NCBI GenBank assembly: GCA_023700885.1
Contig: JAMPYA010000017.1
Span: forward strand, 1-20,704
Direction: 5' to 3'
DNA: 20,704 nucleotides
Origin: Flavobacteriaceae bacterium
GTDB taxonomy: Bacteria; Bacteroidota; Bacteroidia; Flavobacteriales; Flavobacteriaceae
Part shown: positions 1-7,833 of the stretch, one piece after another
Layout of the letters: every line of letters begins with the position of its first letter
Numbering within the stretch: position 1 is the stretch's first letter
Notes under the pieces: model-generated
Seen by the model: only the letters and a program-made list of their open reading frames with translations
What the model was told of the DNA's origin: nothing
Databases searched by the model: none
Position numbers and translations under genes: made by a program

Positions 1-1985
1 GTAATAACCGCTTTTTCAATTTGATCATCTGTATACGGCACTCCCAATTTTCTTAAATGAGTCATTTTAGTCTGAATTAAATCATAATCCATATCATTTT
101 CAACCAACCAGGAGTAGCTAGGCATAATAGAACCTGGTGAGGTAGATCTCGGATCCATCATATGGTTAAAATGCCAATTATCATTGTATTTTTTTCCAAG
201 TCGATGAATATCCGGACCTGTTCTTCTAGAACCCCACAAAAAAGGATAATCATAAATAAACTCACCTGCCTTAGAATAATCACCATATCGCTCTACTTCA
301 GAACGGAAAGGTCTAATCATTTGAGAGTGACAATTATTACAACCTTCTCTAATGTAAATATCTCTTCCTTCTAGTTGAAGTGGTGTATAAGGTTTTACCT
401 TTTCTATGGTTGGTATATTAGATTTTACCAAGAAAAGCGGAACGATTTCTACCAAACCACCAATTGCTACAGCGATTGTAGTTAAAATAGTAAAGAGTAC
501 CGTTTTTCGCTCTAACCAAGAATGTAATGTTTCACCTGCTACTCTAAATGAAGATACTGCTTTAAGAGGAGCGGCTTCCACAAATTCATCTTCAACTTCT
601 TGACCTTTAGCAGCAGTTTTGAGTAAATTGTATGCCAATAATACAAAACCAGACACATATAAAGTTCCACCAATTGCACGCATCCAGTACATTGGTAATA
701 TTTCAGTAACAGTTTCTAAGAAATTTCCATAAACTAAGGTTCCATCCGGATTAAATTCTTTCCACATCAATGCTTGTGTAAAACCAGCAATATAGAGCGG
801 AATTGCATAAAACATTACACCTAAAGTACCTATCCAAAAGTGAATATTGGCTAATTTTTTAGAATACAGTTCTGTTTTATATAATTTTTCTATCAACCAA
901 TATAAAATTCCGGCAATCATAAAACCGTTCCATGCAAGTGTACCAATATGAACATGCCCTACTACCCAATCTGTATAATGCGCAATGGCGTTTACATTTT
1001 TAAAAGATAACATGGGTCCTTCAAAAGTAGCCATACCATACCCGGTAATAGCAACTACAAAGAATTTTAAAACAGGGCTTTCTCTAACTTTATCCCAAAC
1101 ACCTCTTAAAGTTAATAGTCCATTAATCATGCCTCCCCAAGATGGGAAAATCAACATAATAGAAAAAACAGTTCCTAAATTTTGAGTCCATTCAGGAAGT
1201 GCTGTATATAATAAATGGTGGGGTCCTGCCCATATATAAATAAATATAAGCGACCAGAAATGTATAATAGATAAACGATAAGAATAAACGGGTCTATTAG
1301 CCACTTTTGGAATGAAATAATACATCAAACCTAAAACCGGTGTAGTTAAGAAAAAGGCTACTGCATTGTGCCCATACCACCACTGAATCAGTGCATCCTG
1401 AACACCCGCATAAATAGAATAACTCTTAAATGATGAAACCGGAATAGATAAATTATTAAAAATGTACAGCATTGCTACCGTAACAACCGTTGCTATATAA
1501 AACCAAATGGCCACATAAATATGCTGCACCCTACGTTTTAAAATAGTTCCCATCATATTGATAGCCAATACTACCCAAACTAATACTACCGCTAAATCAA
1601 TGGGCCATTCTAACTCTGCGTATTCTTTAGAAGATGTGTATCCTAAAGGTAGTGTTATGGCGGCTGCTACAATTATCAACTGCCAGCCCCAGAAATTGAT
1701 TTTACTGAGCGTATCACTAAACATCCTTGCTTTTAACAAACGCTGCATCGAGTAGTAGATGCCCAGAAAAATACCATTGCCTACAAATGCAAAAATAGCA
1801 GCATTGGTGTGTAAGGGTCTTAATCTTCCAAAACTAAGCCATGAAATACCTTCTGTTAGGTTAGGAAAAATAAATAGTAATGCTACCAAGAGACCTACAG
1901 ACATTCCTACTATTCCCCAAAGAACAGTTGCCCAAAGAAACATTTTTACAATTTTGTTGTCGTAATAAAATTGTTGTTTGTCCAT
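1..1985 (-). CDS. ccoNO: Fused cbb3-type cytochrome c oxidase subunits I and II (CcoN-CcoO), C-terminus cut by window edge
   Basis: This is the catalytic core of a high-affinity cbb3 oxidase, reducing O2 to water in the inner membrane and pumping protons. My reverse-strand translation gives about 661 residues from the ATG at 1985. Residues 1 to about 455 form the multi-helix CcoN part, with metal-ligand histidines at H59, H206 (YGHN), H256/H257 (GPHH) and H344/H346 (GHVHIG). A hydrophilic linker (about 456-490) leads to one helix (about 495-517) and the CcoO haem-c domain, with CNNCH at 549-553 and a likely axial Met at 621 (SIMPSY). Separate ccoN and ccoO genes are usual in Proteobacteria; the fusion is known in Bacteroidota. 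The stop lies beyond base 1, so a short C-terminal part is missing. It starts 26 bases after the ccoS stop, with no obvious promoter of its own, so it is probably cotranscribed with ccoI and ccoS. CcoP and other cco genes would be expected beyond the left edge. Confidence 0.95.
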   Translation of the reverse strand, partial: MDKQQFYYDNKIVKMFLWATVLWGIVGMSVGLLVALLFIFPNLTEGISWLSFGRLRPLHTNAAIFAFVGNGIFLGIYYSMQRLLKARMFSDTLSKINFWGWQLIIVAAAITLPLGYTSSKEYAELEWPIDLAVVLVWVVLAINMMGTILKRRVQHIYVAIWFYIATVVTVAMLYIFNNLSIPVSSFKSYSIYAGVQDALIQWWYGHNAVAFFLTTPVLGLMYYFIPKVANRPVYSYRLSIIHFWSLIFIYIWAGPHHLLYTALPEWTQNLGTVFSIMLIFPSWGGMINGLLTLRGVWDKVRESPVLKFFVVAITGYGMATFEGPMLSFKNVNAIAHYTDWVVGHVHIGTLAWNGFMIAGILYWLIEKLYKTELYSKKLANIHFWIGTLGVMFYAIPLYIAGFTQALMWKEFNPDGTLVYGNFLETVTEILPMYWMRAIGGTLYVSGFVLLAYNLLKTAAKGQEVEDEFVEAAPLKAVSSFRVAGETLHSWLERKTVLFTILTTIAVAIGGLVEIVPLFLVKSNIPTIEKVKPYTPLQLEGRDIYIREGCNNCHSQMIRPFRSEVERYGDYSKAGEFIYDYPFLWGSRRTGPDIHRLGKKYNDNWHFNHMMDPRSTSPGSIMPSYSWLVENDMDYDLIQTKMTHLRKLGVPYTDDQIEKAVI

Positions 1986-2011
1986 TTTTAAAATAATTTG
2001 GTTATTTAATT

Positions 2012-2194
2012 TTATTTATTGATTGTATCTTTTTGTTTTTGTTTTTTTGATTTTTCCTCATCATCAAACAACATTCTAACAGATGGTGTATATACATCTT
2101 CATATTGTCCTTTCTTAAGATTCATTAAGAATACACCAAAAAAAATAATTGCAATAATAACACTTACTCCTATTGTAATATAAACTACTTCCAT
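2012..2194 (-). CDS. ccoS: cbb3-type oxidase assembly protein CcoS
   Basis: This is a 60-residue single-span membrane protein. It has a hydrophobic helix at about residues 4-24, then a short charged tail containing the YEDVYTPSVRMLFDD stretch and ending in a Lys-rich segment. CcoS is needed to insert haem b and copper cofactors into the CcoN subunit of cbb3 oxidase. The length, single helix, acidic patch after the helix and position between ccoI and ccoNO all fit the family. It begins 30 bases after the ccoI stop and ends 26 bases before ccoNO. The gene is small and easily missed, but position and sequence together make the call secure. Confidence 0.9.
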   Translation of the reverse strand: MEVVYITIGVSVIIAIIFFGVFLMNLKKGQYEDVYTPSVRMLFDDEEKSKKQKQKDTINK

Positions 2195-2224
2195 AATAAA
2201 AACTTATACATGATATCATTAAAA

Positions 2225-4600
2225 TTAATTACTGCTCTTATTGATGTAATTAGTTAAAACAGTAACATAAATTACGATAGATATTGAACTTAAAGGCATT
2301 AAAATGGCAGCTATTAAAGGTGTTAATTGACCTGTAACTGCAAAATACAAACCTATAACATTATAAAGCAATGAAAATACAAAACTTGTTTTAATTATAG
2401 TCAATGTTTTATGTGAAATATTCAAAAGTTCTGGTATTTTATTGATAATCTTCGCATCTATAATTCCATCGGATGCAGGTGTAAAAACATTGACATCTTC
2501 AGAAACAGCTATTCCAACATTACTTTGTGCTAAGGCTCCGGCATCGTTGAGACCATCGCCAATCATCAGTACAGCGCGACCTTTATCTTGTAATTCTTTG
2601 ACAAAATTGAGTTTATCAATAGGTTTTTTATCAAATTCCAATTGCGTTTTGGGGGGCAACATTTGCAGTAATCGCTCTTTTTCACCTTCGTTATCGCCCG
2701 ACAAAATAATTAATTCATATTTGGGATATAAATCTGAAAATATCTGTTCAATACCAACACGATAAGTATTCTTCATAGAATAATAACCTTTTACTTCTTT
2801 GTTGATGGCTATATAGACTCTTGTTTCATTGATTTCATCAAGATCTAATCCCAGAAATTTGGCTGATCCAATTTTGAGATCGAAATCATTTATTTTTCCT
2901 TCAATACCAAAACCTAAAACCTCTTTATAATCTTTTATTTTATCCTCAGAAATAGGCGTTGATATAGTATCATAAATAATCCTGCTCAAAGGATGATTGG
3001 AACTTCTAAGCAATGTTTTTACAGCTTGTTGTTCAAACTCATTTAGTTGAATAAAATTAGTATTTATTTCTTTTTGTTGATTAGTAGTAATCGTACCAGT
3101 TTTATCAAAAATGATGGTATCTATTTTTGTAAGCGCCTCTATTACCTGAGCATTTTTTAGATAAAATTTATTGTTTCCAAAAATTCTTAAAACATTGCCG
3201 AGTGCAAATGGAGTTGTTAAGGCTAGGGCACACGGACAAGTAATAATTAAAACTGCAGTAAAGACATATACTGCTTTAGAAGCATCTGCAAAATACCAAT
3301 AAATTCCCGATGAAAAAGCTATAGTTAACACTACAATGGTAAAGTATTTACTCACTTTATCAACATGAGATTTGATACTTTTATGAGTATCTTTTTGAAA
3401 AATGTCACTACTCCATAACTGTGTTAAATAACTTTGTGAAACTTCATGTATTACTTCCATTTCAAATAGACCATCTATTTGTTTTGCTCCGGCAAATATT
3501 TTTTCACCCGATTCTTTTTTGATAGGATAGGACTCTCCGGTAACAAAACTGTAATCTAGAGTAGCATCGCCTTTAATCATAATTCCATCAACGGGAACCA
3601 ACTCTTCATTTCTGATTAATATTCTATCTCCTAACTTTAAATGTTGTACTTGTTTACTTATTTCTTTTCCATCCTTATCAATGGCTGTGACAGCAATTGG
3701 AAAATACGATTTAAAATCGCGTTCAAACGATAAATAGTTGTATGTTTTTTGTTGAAAAATCTTTCCTAAGAGTAAAAAGAAAATAAGTCCGGCCAGTGAA
3801 TCAAAATAACCTGCTCCAACATCAAAAACAATTTCATATACACTCCTCAAATACAAAGCAATTACGCCTAAAGTTATCGGAACATCGATATTTAATATCC
3901 TATTTTTCAAGCCTTTATAGGCAGAAATATAATAATCAGTTGCCGAATAAAACACCACAGGAAGCACCATTACAAAATTCATCCATCTGAATACATTTTT
4001 ATATTGCTCTAACCAAAATTCTTGTATTTCAAAATACTCTGGAAAAGACAATAACATGACATTTCCAAAAACAAAAGCAGCAATAGAAACTTTATAAATC
4101 AATGCATTGGAGACCAATTTTTTAGTACCGACAGAATCTTCTAAACTAATTTGAGGTTCATATCCAATAGAAGCTATAAACTCTACCAATTCTCTTAAGT
4201 TTACATCAGCTTGTTTGTAGGTAATTCTCAATGTTTTTTGCGGAAAATTCACCAATGAATTTTTGATACCTGGATTAAATCTGTCTAGATTTTCTAACAC
4301 CCATATACAAGAACTACAATGAATACTTGGGATGTAAAATTCTACAACACAGCTATGACCATCATAAAAGTCTAAAATCTTTTCAACAATTTCGGGTGAA
4401 TCTAAATAATTATATTTATTTTTGAACTCCTTTGGAATAACTCCCGGAGCACGTTCAAAATCGTAGTAACAATTGAGCTCATTTTGGTTTAAAATTTCAT
4501 AAACCGTTTTACATCCGTTGCAACAAAAGAGCTTATCTTCAACAAGATATTGCTTATCTTTTGTTTCCAATCCGCAGTGAAAACAATTTTCATTTCCCAT
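2225..4600 (-). CDS. ccoI: Copper-transporting P1B-type ATPase for cbb3 oxidase maturation (CcoI type)
   Basis: This is a 791-residue inner-membrane heavy-metal ATPase, which in this context supplies copper for the CuB site of cbb3 oxidase. The N-terminal region carries two cysteine clusters (CFHCG near residue 6 and CCNGC near 26-30), as in the metal-binding domain typical of CcoI/FixI proteins, followed by an HMA-like domain with HCSSC near 94-98. The transport motif CPC is near 455-457 (TCPCALAL). TGES near 354-357 is the actuator loop, DKTGT near 499-503 holds the phosphorylated Asp, HP near 536-537 is the P1B signature, and GDGLND is near 681-686. I chose the ATG at 4600 over the TTG one codon upstream. 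It is the first gene of ccoI-ccoS-ccoNO and lies divergent from a Crp/Fnr regulator with a palindromic operator between them. Confidence 0.93.
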   Translation of the reverse strand: MGNENCFHCGLETKDKQYLVEDKLFCCNGCKTVYEILNQNELNCYYDFERAPGVIPKEFKNKYNYLDSPEIVEKILDFYDGHSCVVEFYIPSIHCSSCIWVLENLDRFNPGIKNSLVNFPQKTLRITYKQADVNLRELVEFIASIGYEPQISLEDSVGTKKLVSNALIYKVSIAAFVFGNVMLLSFPEYFEIQEFWLEQYKNVFRWMNFVMVLPVVFYSATDYYISAYKGLKNRILNIDVPITLGVIALYLRSVYEIVFDVGAGYFDSLAGLIFFLLLGKIFQQKTYNYLSFERDFKSYFPIAVTAIDKDGKEISKQVQHLKLGDRILIRNEELVPVDGIMIKGDATLDYSFVTGESYPIKKESGEKIFAGAKQIDGLFEMEVIHEVSQSYLTQLWSSDIFQKDTHKSIKSHVDKVSKYFTIVVLTIAFSSGIYWYFADASKAVYVFTAVLIITCPCALALTTPFALGNVLRIFGNNKFYLKNAQVIEALTKIDTIIFDKTGTITTNQQKEINTNFIQLNEFEQQAVKTLLRSSNHPLSRIIYDTISTPISEDKIKDYKEVLGFGIEGKINDFDLKIGSAKFLGLDLDEINETRVYIAINKEVKGYYSMKNTYRVGIEQIFSDLYPKYELIILSGDNEGEKERLLQMLPPKTQLEFDKKPIDKLNFVKELQDKGRAVLMIGDGLNDAGALAQSNVGIAVSEDVNVFTPASDGIIDAKIINKIPELLNISHKTLTIIKTSFVFSLLYNVIGLYFAVTGQLTPLIAAILMPLSSISIVIYVTVLTNYINKSSN

Positions 4601-4643
4601 CAACTAAAAAAACTTATTAAATTAATTAATATTTTCATGTTTT

Positions 4644-4663
4644 AATATGATAAAAGTCATATT
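4644..4663. promoter_or_regulatory. Crp/Fnr-type palindromic operator between ccoI and the fnr-like gene
   Basis: This is a perfect inverted repeat: arm AATATGA (4644-4650), spacer TAAAAG, arm TCATATT (4657-4663). Its core TATGA-N6-TCATA has the half-site geometry of CRP sites (TGTGA-N6-TCACA). Its centre is about 53 bases from the ccoI ATG. An activator bound at -41.5 would put the ccoI transcription start near 4612, just downstream of a weak -7-like TAATTTAA (4624-4617, minus). In the other direction the palindrome sits just upstream of the regulator's -7 box, so the gene may be autoregulated. The palindrome is seen directly; its function is inferred. Confidence 0.65.
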
Positions 4664-4668
4664 TTTTA

Positions 4669-4676
4669 TATTTTTG
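4669..4676 (+). promoter_or_regulatory. Putative -7 promoter box (TAnnTTTG) for the Crp/Fnr regulator
   Basis: TATTTTTG matches the Bacteroidota -7 consensus TAnnTTTG exactly. It predicts a start of transcription about 5-8 bases downstream and a leader of roughly 15 bases before the ATG at 4698. No clear TTG -33 element is present; the palindrome at 4644-4663 occupies that area. Confidence 0.5.
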
Positions 4677-4697
4677 CTATTCAATTGAAACTTCACT

Positions 4698-5384
4698 ATG
4701 AATAAATGTGAACATTGCCTTATCAAAGATAAGAATGCATTGAAGATGCTAACTTATGAAGAATTAGAATGCTTTTCAAGACATAAGTCAACTATTTTAG
4801 TAAAAAAAGGGGAAAACCTTATGGTTGAAGGTAATCCTGTAAACGGATTTTACTGTGTAAAAAATGGTAAGTTTAAACTTACCAAGTTAAATTCTAACGG
4901 TAAAGATCAAATTATCAGCTATATTAAAGAAGGCTATATCGTTGGTCATAGATCACTATTGTGTGATGAACCTGCAGGATTAACCGTTACAGCTATTGAA
5001 GATTCTTTTGCTTGCTTTGTACCAAAAGACGATTTACTATGCTCTATTAAAGAAAATCCTGCATTTGCTTTAGAACTGCTCAAAAACATTTCTCACCAAT
5101 TAAATGAGGCTAACTGCAGTATTGCTAATATGGCACAAAAAACTGTTAAGCAGCGACTTGCAGAAACATTACTTTTCTTGGATGATCTGTTTGGTGTTGA
5201 CAAAAATGAATATATTGATGTTATGTTAACCAGAGAAGAAATTGCCAATACATTAGGTACAGCAACAGAATCTGTTATACGATTACTTTCCGGATTTAAA
5301 AGTAATAACTTAATTAAATTGAAAGGTAAAAAAATCTTGATCTTAGACAAACAAGCGCTTAAAAATATATCAGAAGGATACTAA
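4698..5384 (+). CDS. Crp/Fnr-family transcriptional regulator, cysteine-rich
   Basis: This is a 228-residue regulator. Residues about 27-115 form a cyclic-nucleotide-binding-type beta-roll sensor, about 120-150 the dimer helix, and about 150-215 a Crp-type winged helix-turn-helix (recognition segment TATESVIRLLSGF, 188-200). Eight cysteines are present (4, 7, 24, 53, 89, 106, 115, 140), and the N-terminus starts with a CEHC pair. FNR oxygen sensors use an N-terminal CxxC plus two further cysteines to hold a 4Fe-4S cluster, so redox or oxygen sensing is possible. The spacing does not match E. coli FNR exactly, however, so the ligand set is uncertain. Being divergent from ccoI with a Crp/Fnr-like palindrome in between suggests it controls the cbb3 oxidase genes and itself. 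The gene ends inside a strong terminator. The family call is firm; the sensed signal is inference. Confidence 0.88.
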   Translation: MNKCEHCLIKDKNALKMLTYEELECFSRHKSTILVKKGENLMVEGNPVNGFYCVKNGKFKLTKLNSNGKDQIISYIKEGYIVGHRSLLCDEPAGLTVTAIEDSFACFVPKDDLLCSIKENPAFALELLKNISHQLNEANCSIANMAQKTVKQRLAETLLFLDDLFGVDKNEYIDVMLTREEIANTLGTATESVIRLLSGFKSNNLIKLKGKKILILDKQALKNISEGY

Positions 5385-5417
5385 TAAAAATTCCCGCAAA
5401 AAAGCGGGAATTTTTAT
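5384..5417. terminator. Strong bidirectional intrinsic terminator
   Basis: The left arm (5384-5397) and right arm (5404-5417) are perfectly complementary over 14 bp around a GC core CCCGC/GCGGG, with an AAAAAA loop. A-tracts and T-tracts flank the core on both sides, so it can end transcripts from either strand. It overlaps the stop codon of the Crp/Fnr gene and lies just after the stop of the minus-strand PLP enzyme at 5430, so it serves two convergent genes. Confidence 0.92.
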
Positions 5418-5429
5418 GGCATTTACTAC

Positions 5430-6674
5430 TTACATCATTGAAGCAGCCACTTTTTTATAAACTCCGGTTGCTAATTTTTCTCTAATCGATGAAAATGCTG
5501 AAATAGTTTCTTCAACATCCTTTAAAGTATGAGCCGCTGTTGGTATTAATCTCAATAATATCATCCCCTTTGGGATAACTGGATACACTACAATAGAACA
5601 AAATATTCTGTAATTTTCTCTTAAATCGTGAACCATAGCCATAGCTTCCGGTATTTCTCCTTCTAGATAAACAGGTGTAACACACGTATTAGTAGAACCT
5701 ATATTAAATCCTTTTTCTTTTAATCCATTTTGTAAGGCATTTACATTTTCCCAAAGTTTATCTTTTAACTCCGGCATTGTACGAATCATGTCCAAACGTT
5801 TTAGAGCTCCTATTACCATTGGCATTGGTAGCGATTTTGCAAATATTTGAGAACGTAAATTGTATTGTAAGTACTGAATTACTTCTCGATCTCCGGCAAC
5901 AAAACCTCCAATTCCGGCCATCGATTTTGCAAAAGTTCCAAAATAAACATCTATACCATCTTGTACGCCTTGCTCCTCGCCTGCTCCCGCACCAGTTTTA
6001 CCTAAAGTTCCAAATCCGTGAGCATCATCTACTAAAATTCTAAAGTTATACTTTTCTTTATAAGCAATAATTTCTTTTAATTTTCCTTGTTCACCACGCA
6101 TACCAAAAACACCTTCTGTAATCACTAGAATTCCACCTCCGGTTTCTTCGGTTAATTTAGCAGCACGTTTTAAATTTTTCTCAAAACTTTCGATATCATT
6201 ATGTTGATAGGTAAATCTTTTACCATGATGTAAACGAACACCATCTATAATACAGGCATGAGCATCGGCATCGTAAACAATAACATCGTTTCTAGAAACT
6301 AAAGCATCAATAGTAGAAACCATTCCTTGATAACCAAAATTTAATAAATAGGCTGCCTCTTTATGTACAAAAGCAGCTAATTCACGCTCTAATTGCTCAT
6401 GATATTTAGTGTGTCCAGACATCATTCTGGCACCCATAGGGTATGCCATTCCGAAATCTGCAGCAGCTTGCGCATCTGCTTTTCTCACTTCTGGATGGTT
6501 TGCCAAACCTAAATAATCATTAATACTCCATGTTAATACTTCTTTCCCGTTAAATTGCATTCTATTAGAAATTTGACCTTCTAATTTTGGAAAAATAAAA
6601 TATCCTTCTGCTTGTTTTGCCCATTTCCCTAAGGGACCTTTGTCTTTATAAATTCTGTCAAATAAATCAATCAT
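5430..6674 (-). CDS. Alpha-oxoamine-synthase family PLP enzyme, putative cysteate fatty acyltransferase (CapB/SulA-like)
   Basis: This is a 414-residue fold-type-I PLP enzyme of the family holding KBL, BioF and serine palmitoyltransferase, which condense an amino acid with an acyl-CoA or acyl-ACP and release CO2. K250 in GTFAKS is the likely Schiff-base lysine. DDAHG (216-220) and H139 (DADAHA) are the PLP-contacting residues. The roughly 45-residue N-terminal extension (GPLGKWAKQAEGYF and following) and the ARMMSGH segment (82-88) differ from the Kbl and BioF sequences I know and resemble a flavobacterial group. That group includes the cysteate acyltransferase of capnine synthesis in gliding flavobacteria. 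The cysteine-synthase-like gene directly upstream (105-base gap) supports this, as it could make cysteate. No terminator is visible between them. A serine palmitoyltransferase-type sphingolipid role is the main alternative. The family is certain; the substrate is inferred. Confidence 0.75.
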   Translation of the reverse strand: MIDLFDRIYKDKGPLGKWAKQAEGYFIFPKLEGQISNRMQFNGKEVLTWSINDYLGLANHPEVRKADAQAAADFGMAYPMGARMMSGHTKYHEQLERELAAFVHKEAAYLLNFGYQGMVSTIDALVSRNDVIVYDADAHACIIDGVRLHHGKRFTYQHNDIESFEKNLKRAAKLTEETGGGILVITEGVFGMRGEQGKLKEIIAYKEKYNFRILVDDAHGFGTLGKTGAGAGEEQGVQDGIDVYFGTFAKSMAGIGGFVAGDREVIQYLQYNLRSQIFAKSLPMPMVIGALKRLDMIRTMPELKDKLWENVNALQNGLKEKGFNIGSTNTCVTPVYLEGEIPEAMAMVHDLRENYRIFCSIVVYPVIPKGMILLRLIPTAAHTLKDVEETISAFSSIREKLATGVYKKVAASMM

Positions 6675-6779
6675 ACGTACTATTTATTAAATCTTATTTT
6701 TATTAACTTGTACAAATTAACTAAATTTTTACCAAAAAAATTAGGTGTTTATAAAATGATTTTTTTTTAGATTTTAAAA

Positions 6780-7814
6780 TCATTCAATATAAATTACTTC
6801 TTTTGATACTAATTTAGACTGTTTTAAAAATCCACTTTTTTCCATCCACTCATCGCTAAAAACCTTACTCATATATCTTGATCCATGATCTGGAAGTATA
6901 GCTGCTACCACACTGTTTTCATCAAAATACCCTTTAGCTGCATATTGTTTTATCGCTTGTATTACGGCTCCACTAGTATAGCCTGCAAAAATCCCTTCTG
7001 TTAATGCTAATTCTCTGGTTGCAAAGGCACTGTCTTCATCTGTTACTTTTTCATAGACATCTATAATCTTAAAATCGGTAGCGGTCGGAATTAAATTTTT
7101 ACCCAATCCTTCAATTTGATAAGAATATATCTCTTTTTCATCTAACTCACCCGTTTCATGATATTTTTTAAGGACCGAACCAAAGGCATCAACTCCCAAA
7201 ATTTTTATAGCCGGATTCTGCTCTTTTAAATAGCGAGCTGTTCCCGATATGGTTCCTCCGGTTCCGCTAGCAGCAACTAAATGGGTTATCTTGCCCTTTG
7301 TTTGTGCCCAAATTTCGGGTCCTGTTGAAAGATAATGTGCCTCTATATTTAATTCGTTAAAATATTGATTGATATAAATAGAATTAGATGTTTCTAAATG
7401 CAATCTTTTGGCAACTTCGTAATAGGAACGAGGATCATCGGCAGGCACGTTTGCCGGACAAACATATACTTTGGCTCCCATAGCTTTTAAAATATCTATT
7501 TTATCGGGTGATGATTTTGAACTCACTGCTAAAATACACTGGTACCCTTTTATAATAGCAATCATGGCTATACTGAATCCGGTATTTCCAGAGGTTGTTT
7601 CTACTATGGTACTTCCGGGTTTTAGTATTCCTTTTTTTTCAGCATCTTCAATAATATGAAGTGCAATTCTATCTTTCATTGAATTTCCAGGATTAAACGA
7701 CTCTAATTTAGCTAAGTAGGTTCCCGGTAATTCTTTGGTGATTTTATTTAATCGAATCATAGGAGTATCTCCTATCAATTCTAATATATTAAAATAAATT
7801 TTATCGTGTTTCAT
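6780..7814 (-). CDS. Cysteine synthase/cystathionine beta-synthase-family PLP enzyme, putative cysteate synthase (CapA-like)
   Basis: This is a 344-residue fold-type-II PLP enzyme performing beta-replacement on serine-type substrates. K47 in NPGNSMKDR is the PLP lysine, TSGNTG (74-79) the substrate loop, GTGGT (184-188) the PLP-phosphate loop, and GYTSGA (278-283) replaces the commoner GISSGA-type motif near the PLP ring. The C-terminal LPDHGSRY stretch (307-314) is like CBS-type enzymes. There is no CBS regulatory domain. In sulfonolipid-making Bacteroidota a related enzyme makes L-cysteate from O-phosphoserine and sulfite, and the adjacent alpha-oxoamine synthase fits that pathway. Plain cysteine synthase or the first transsulfuration enzyme remain possible. 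The start is an ATG 19 bases after the stop of the oligopeptidase gene, so cotranscription is likely. Confidence 0.75.
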   Translation of the reverse strand: MKHDKIYFNILELIGDTPMIRLNKITKELPGTYLAKLESFNPGNSMKDRIALHIIEDAEKKGILKPGSTIVETTSGNTGFSIAMIAIIKGYQCILAVSSKSSPDKIDILKAMGAKVYVCPANVPADDPRSYYEVAKRLHLETSNSIYINQYFNELNIEAHYLSTGPEIWAQTKGKITHLVAASGTGGTISGTARYLKEQNPAIKILGVDAFGSVLKKYHETGELDEKEIYSYQIEGLGKNLIPTATDFKIIDVYEKVTDEDSAFATRELALTEGIFAGYTSGAVIQAIKQYAAKGYFDENSVVAAILPDHGSRYMSKVFSDEWMEKSGFLKQSKLVSKEVIYIE

Positions 7815-7833
7815 TAAATTGTTATCTCATTTT

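Noticed and set aside
2442..2765. 107-codon plus-strand open frame inside ccoI
   Set aside because: It is antisense to conserved ATPase motifs, has no recognisable family and no -7 box; a shadow frame.
5777..6043. 88-codon plus-strand open frame inside the alpha-oxoamine synthase gene
   Set aside because: It is antisense to the PLP-lysine region of a clear enzyme gene; no independent coding signal.
6770..6781. 12-base palindrome GATTTTAAAATC after the cysteine-synthase-like stop
   Set aside because: It is AT-only apart from its ends, has no loop or GC stem, and is expected by chance in this composition; not a convincing terminator.
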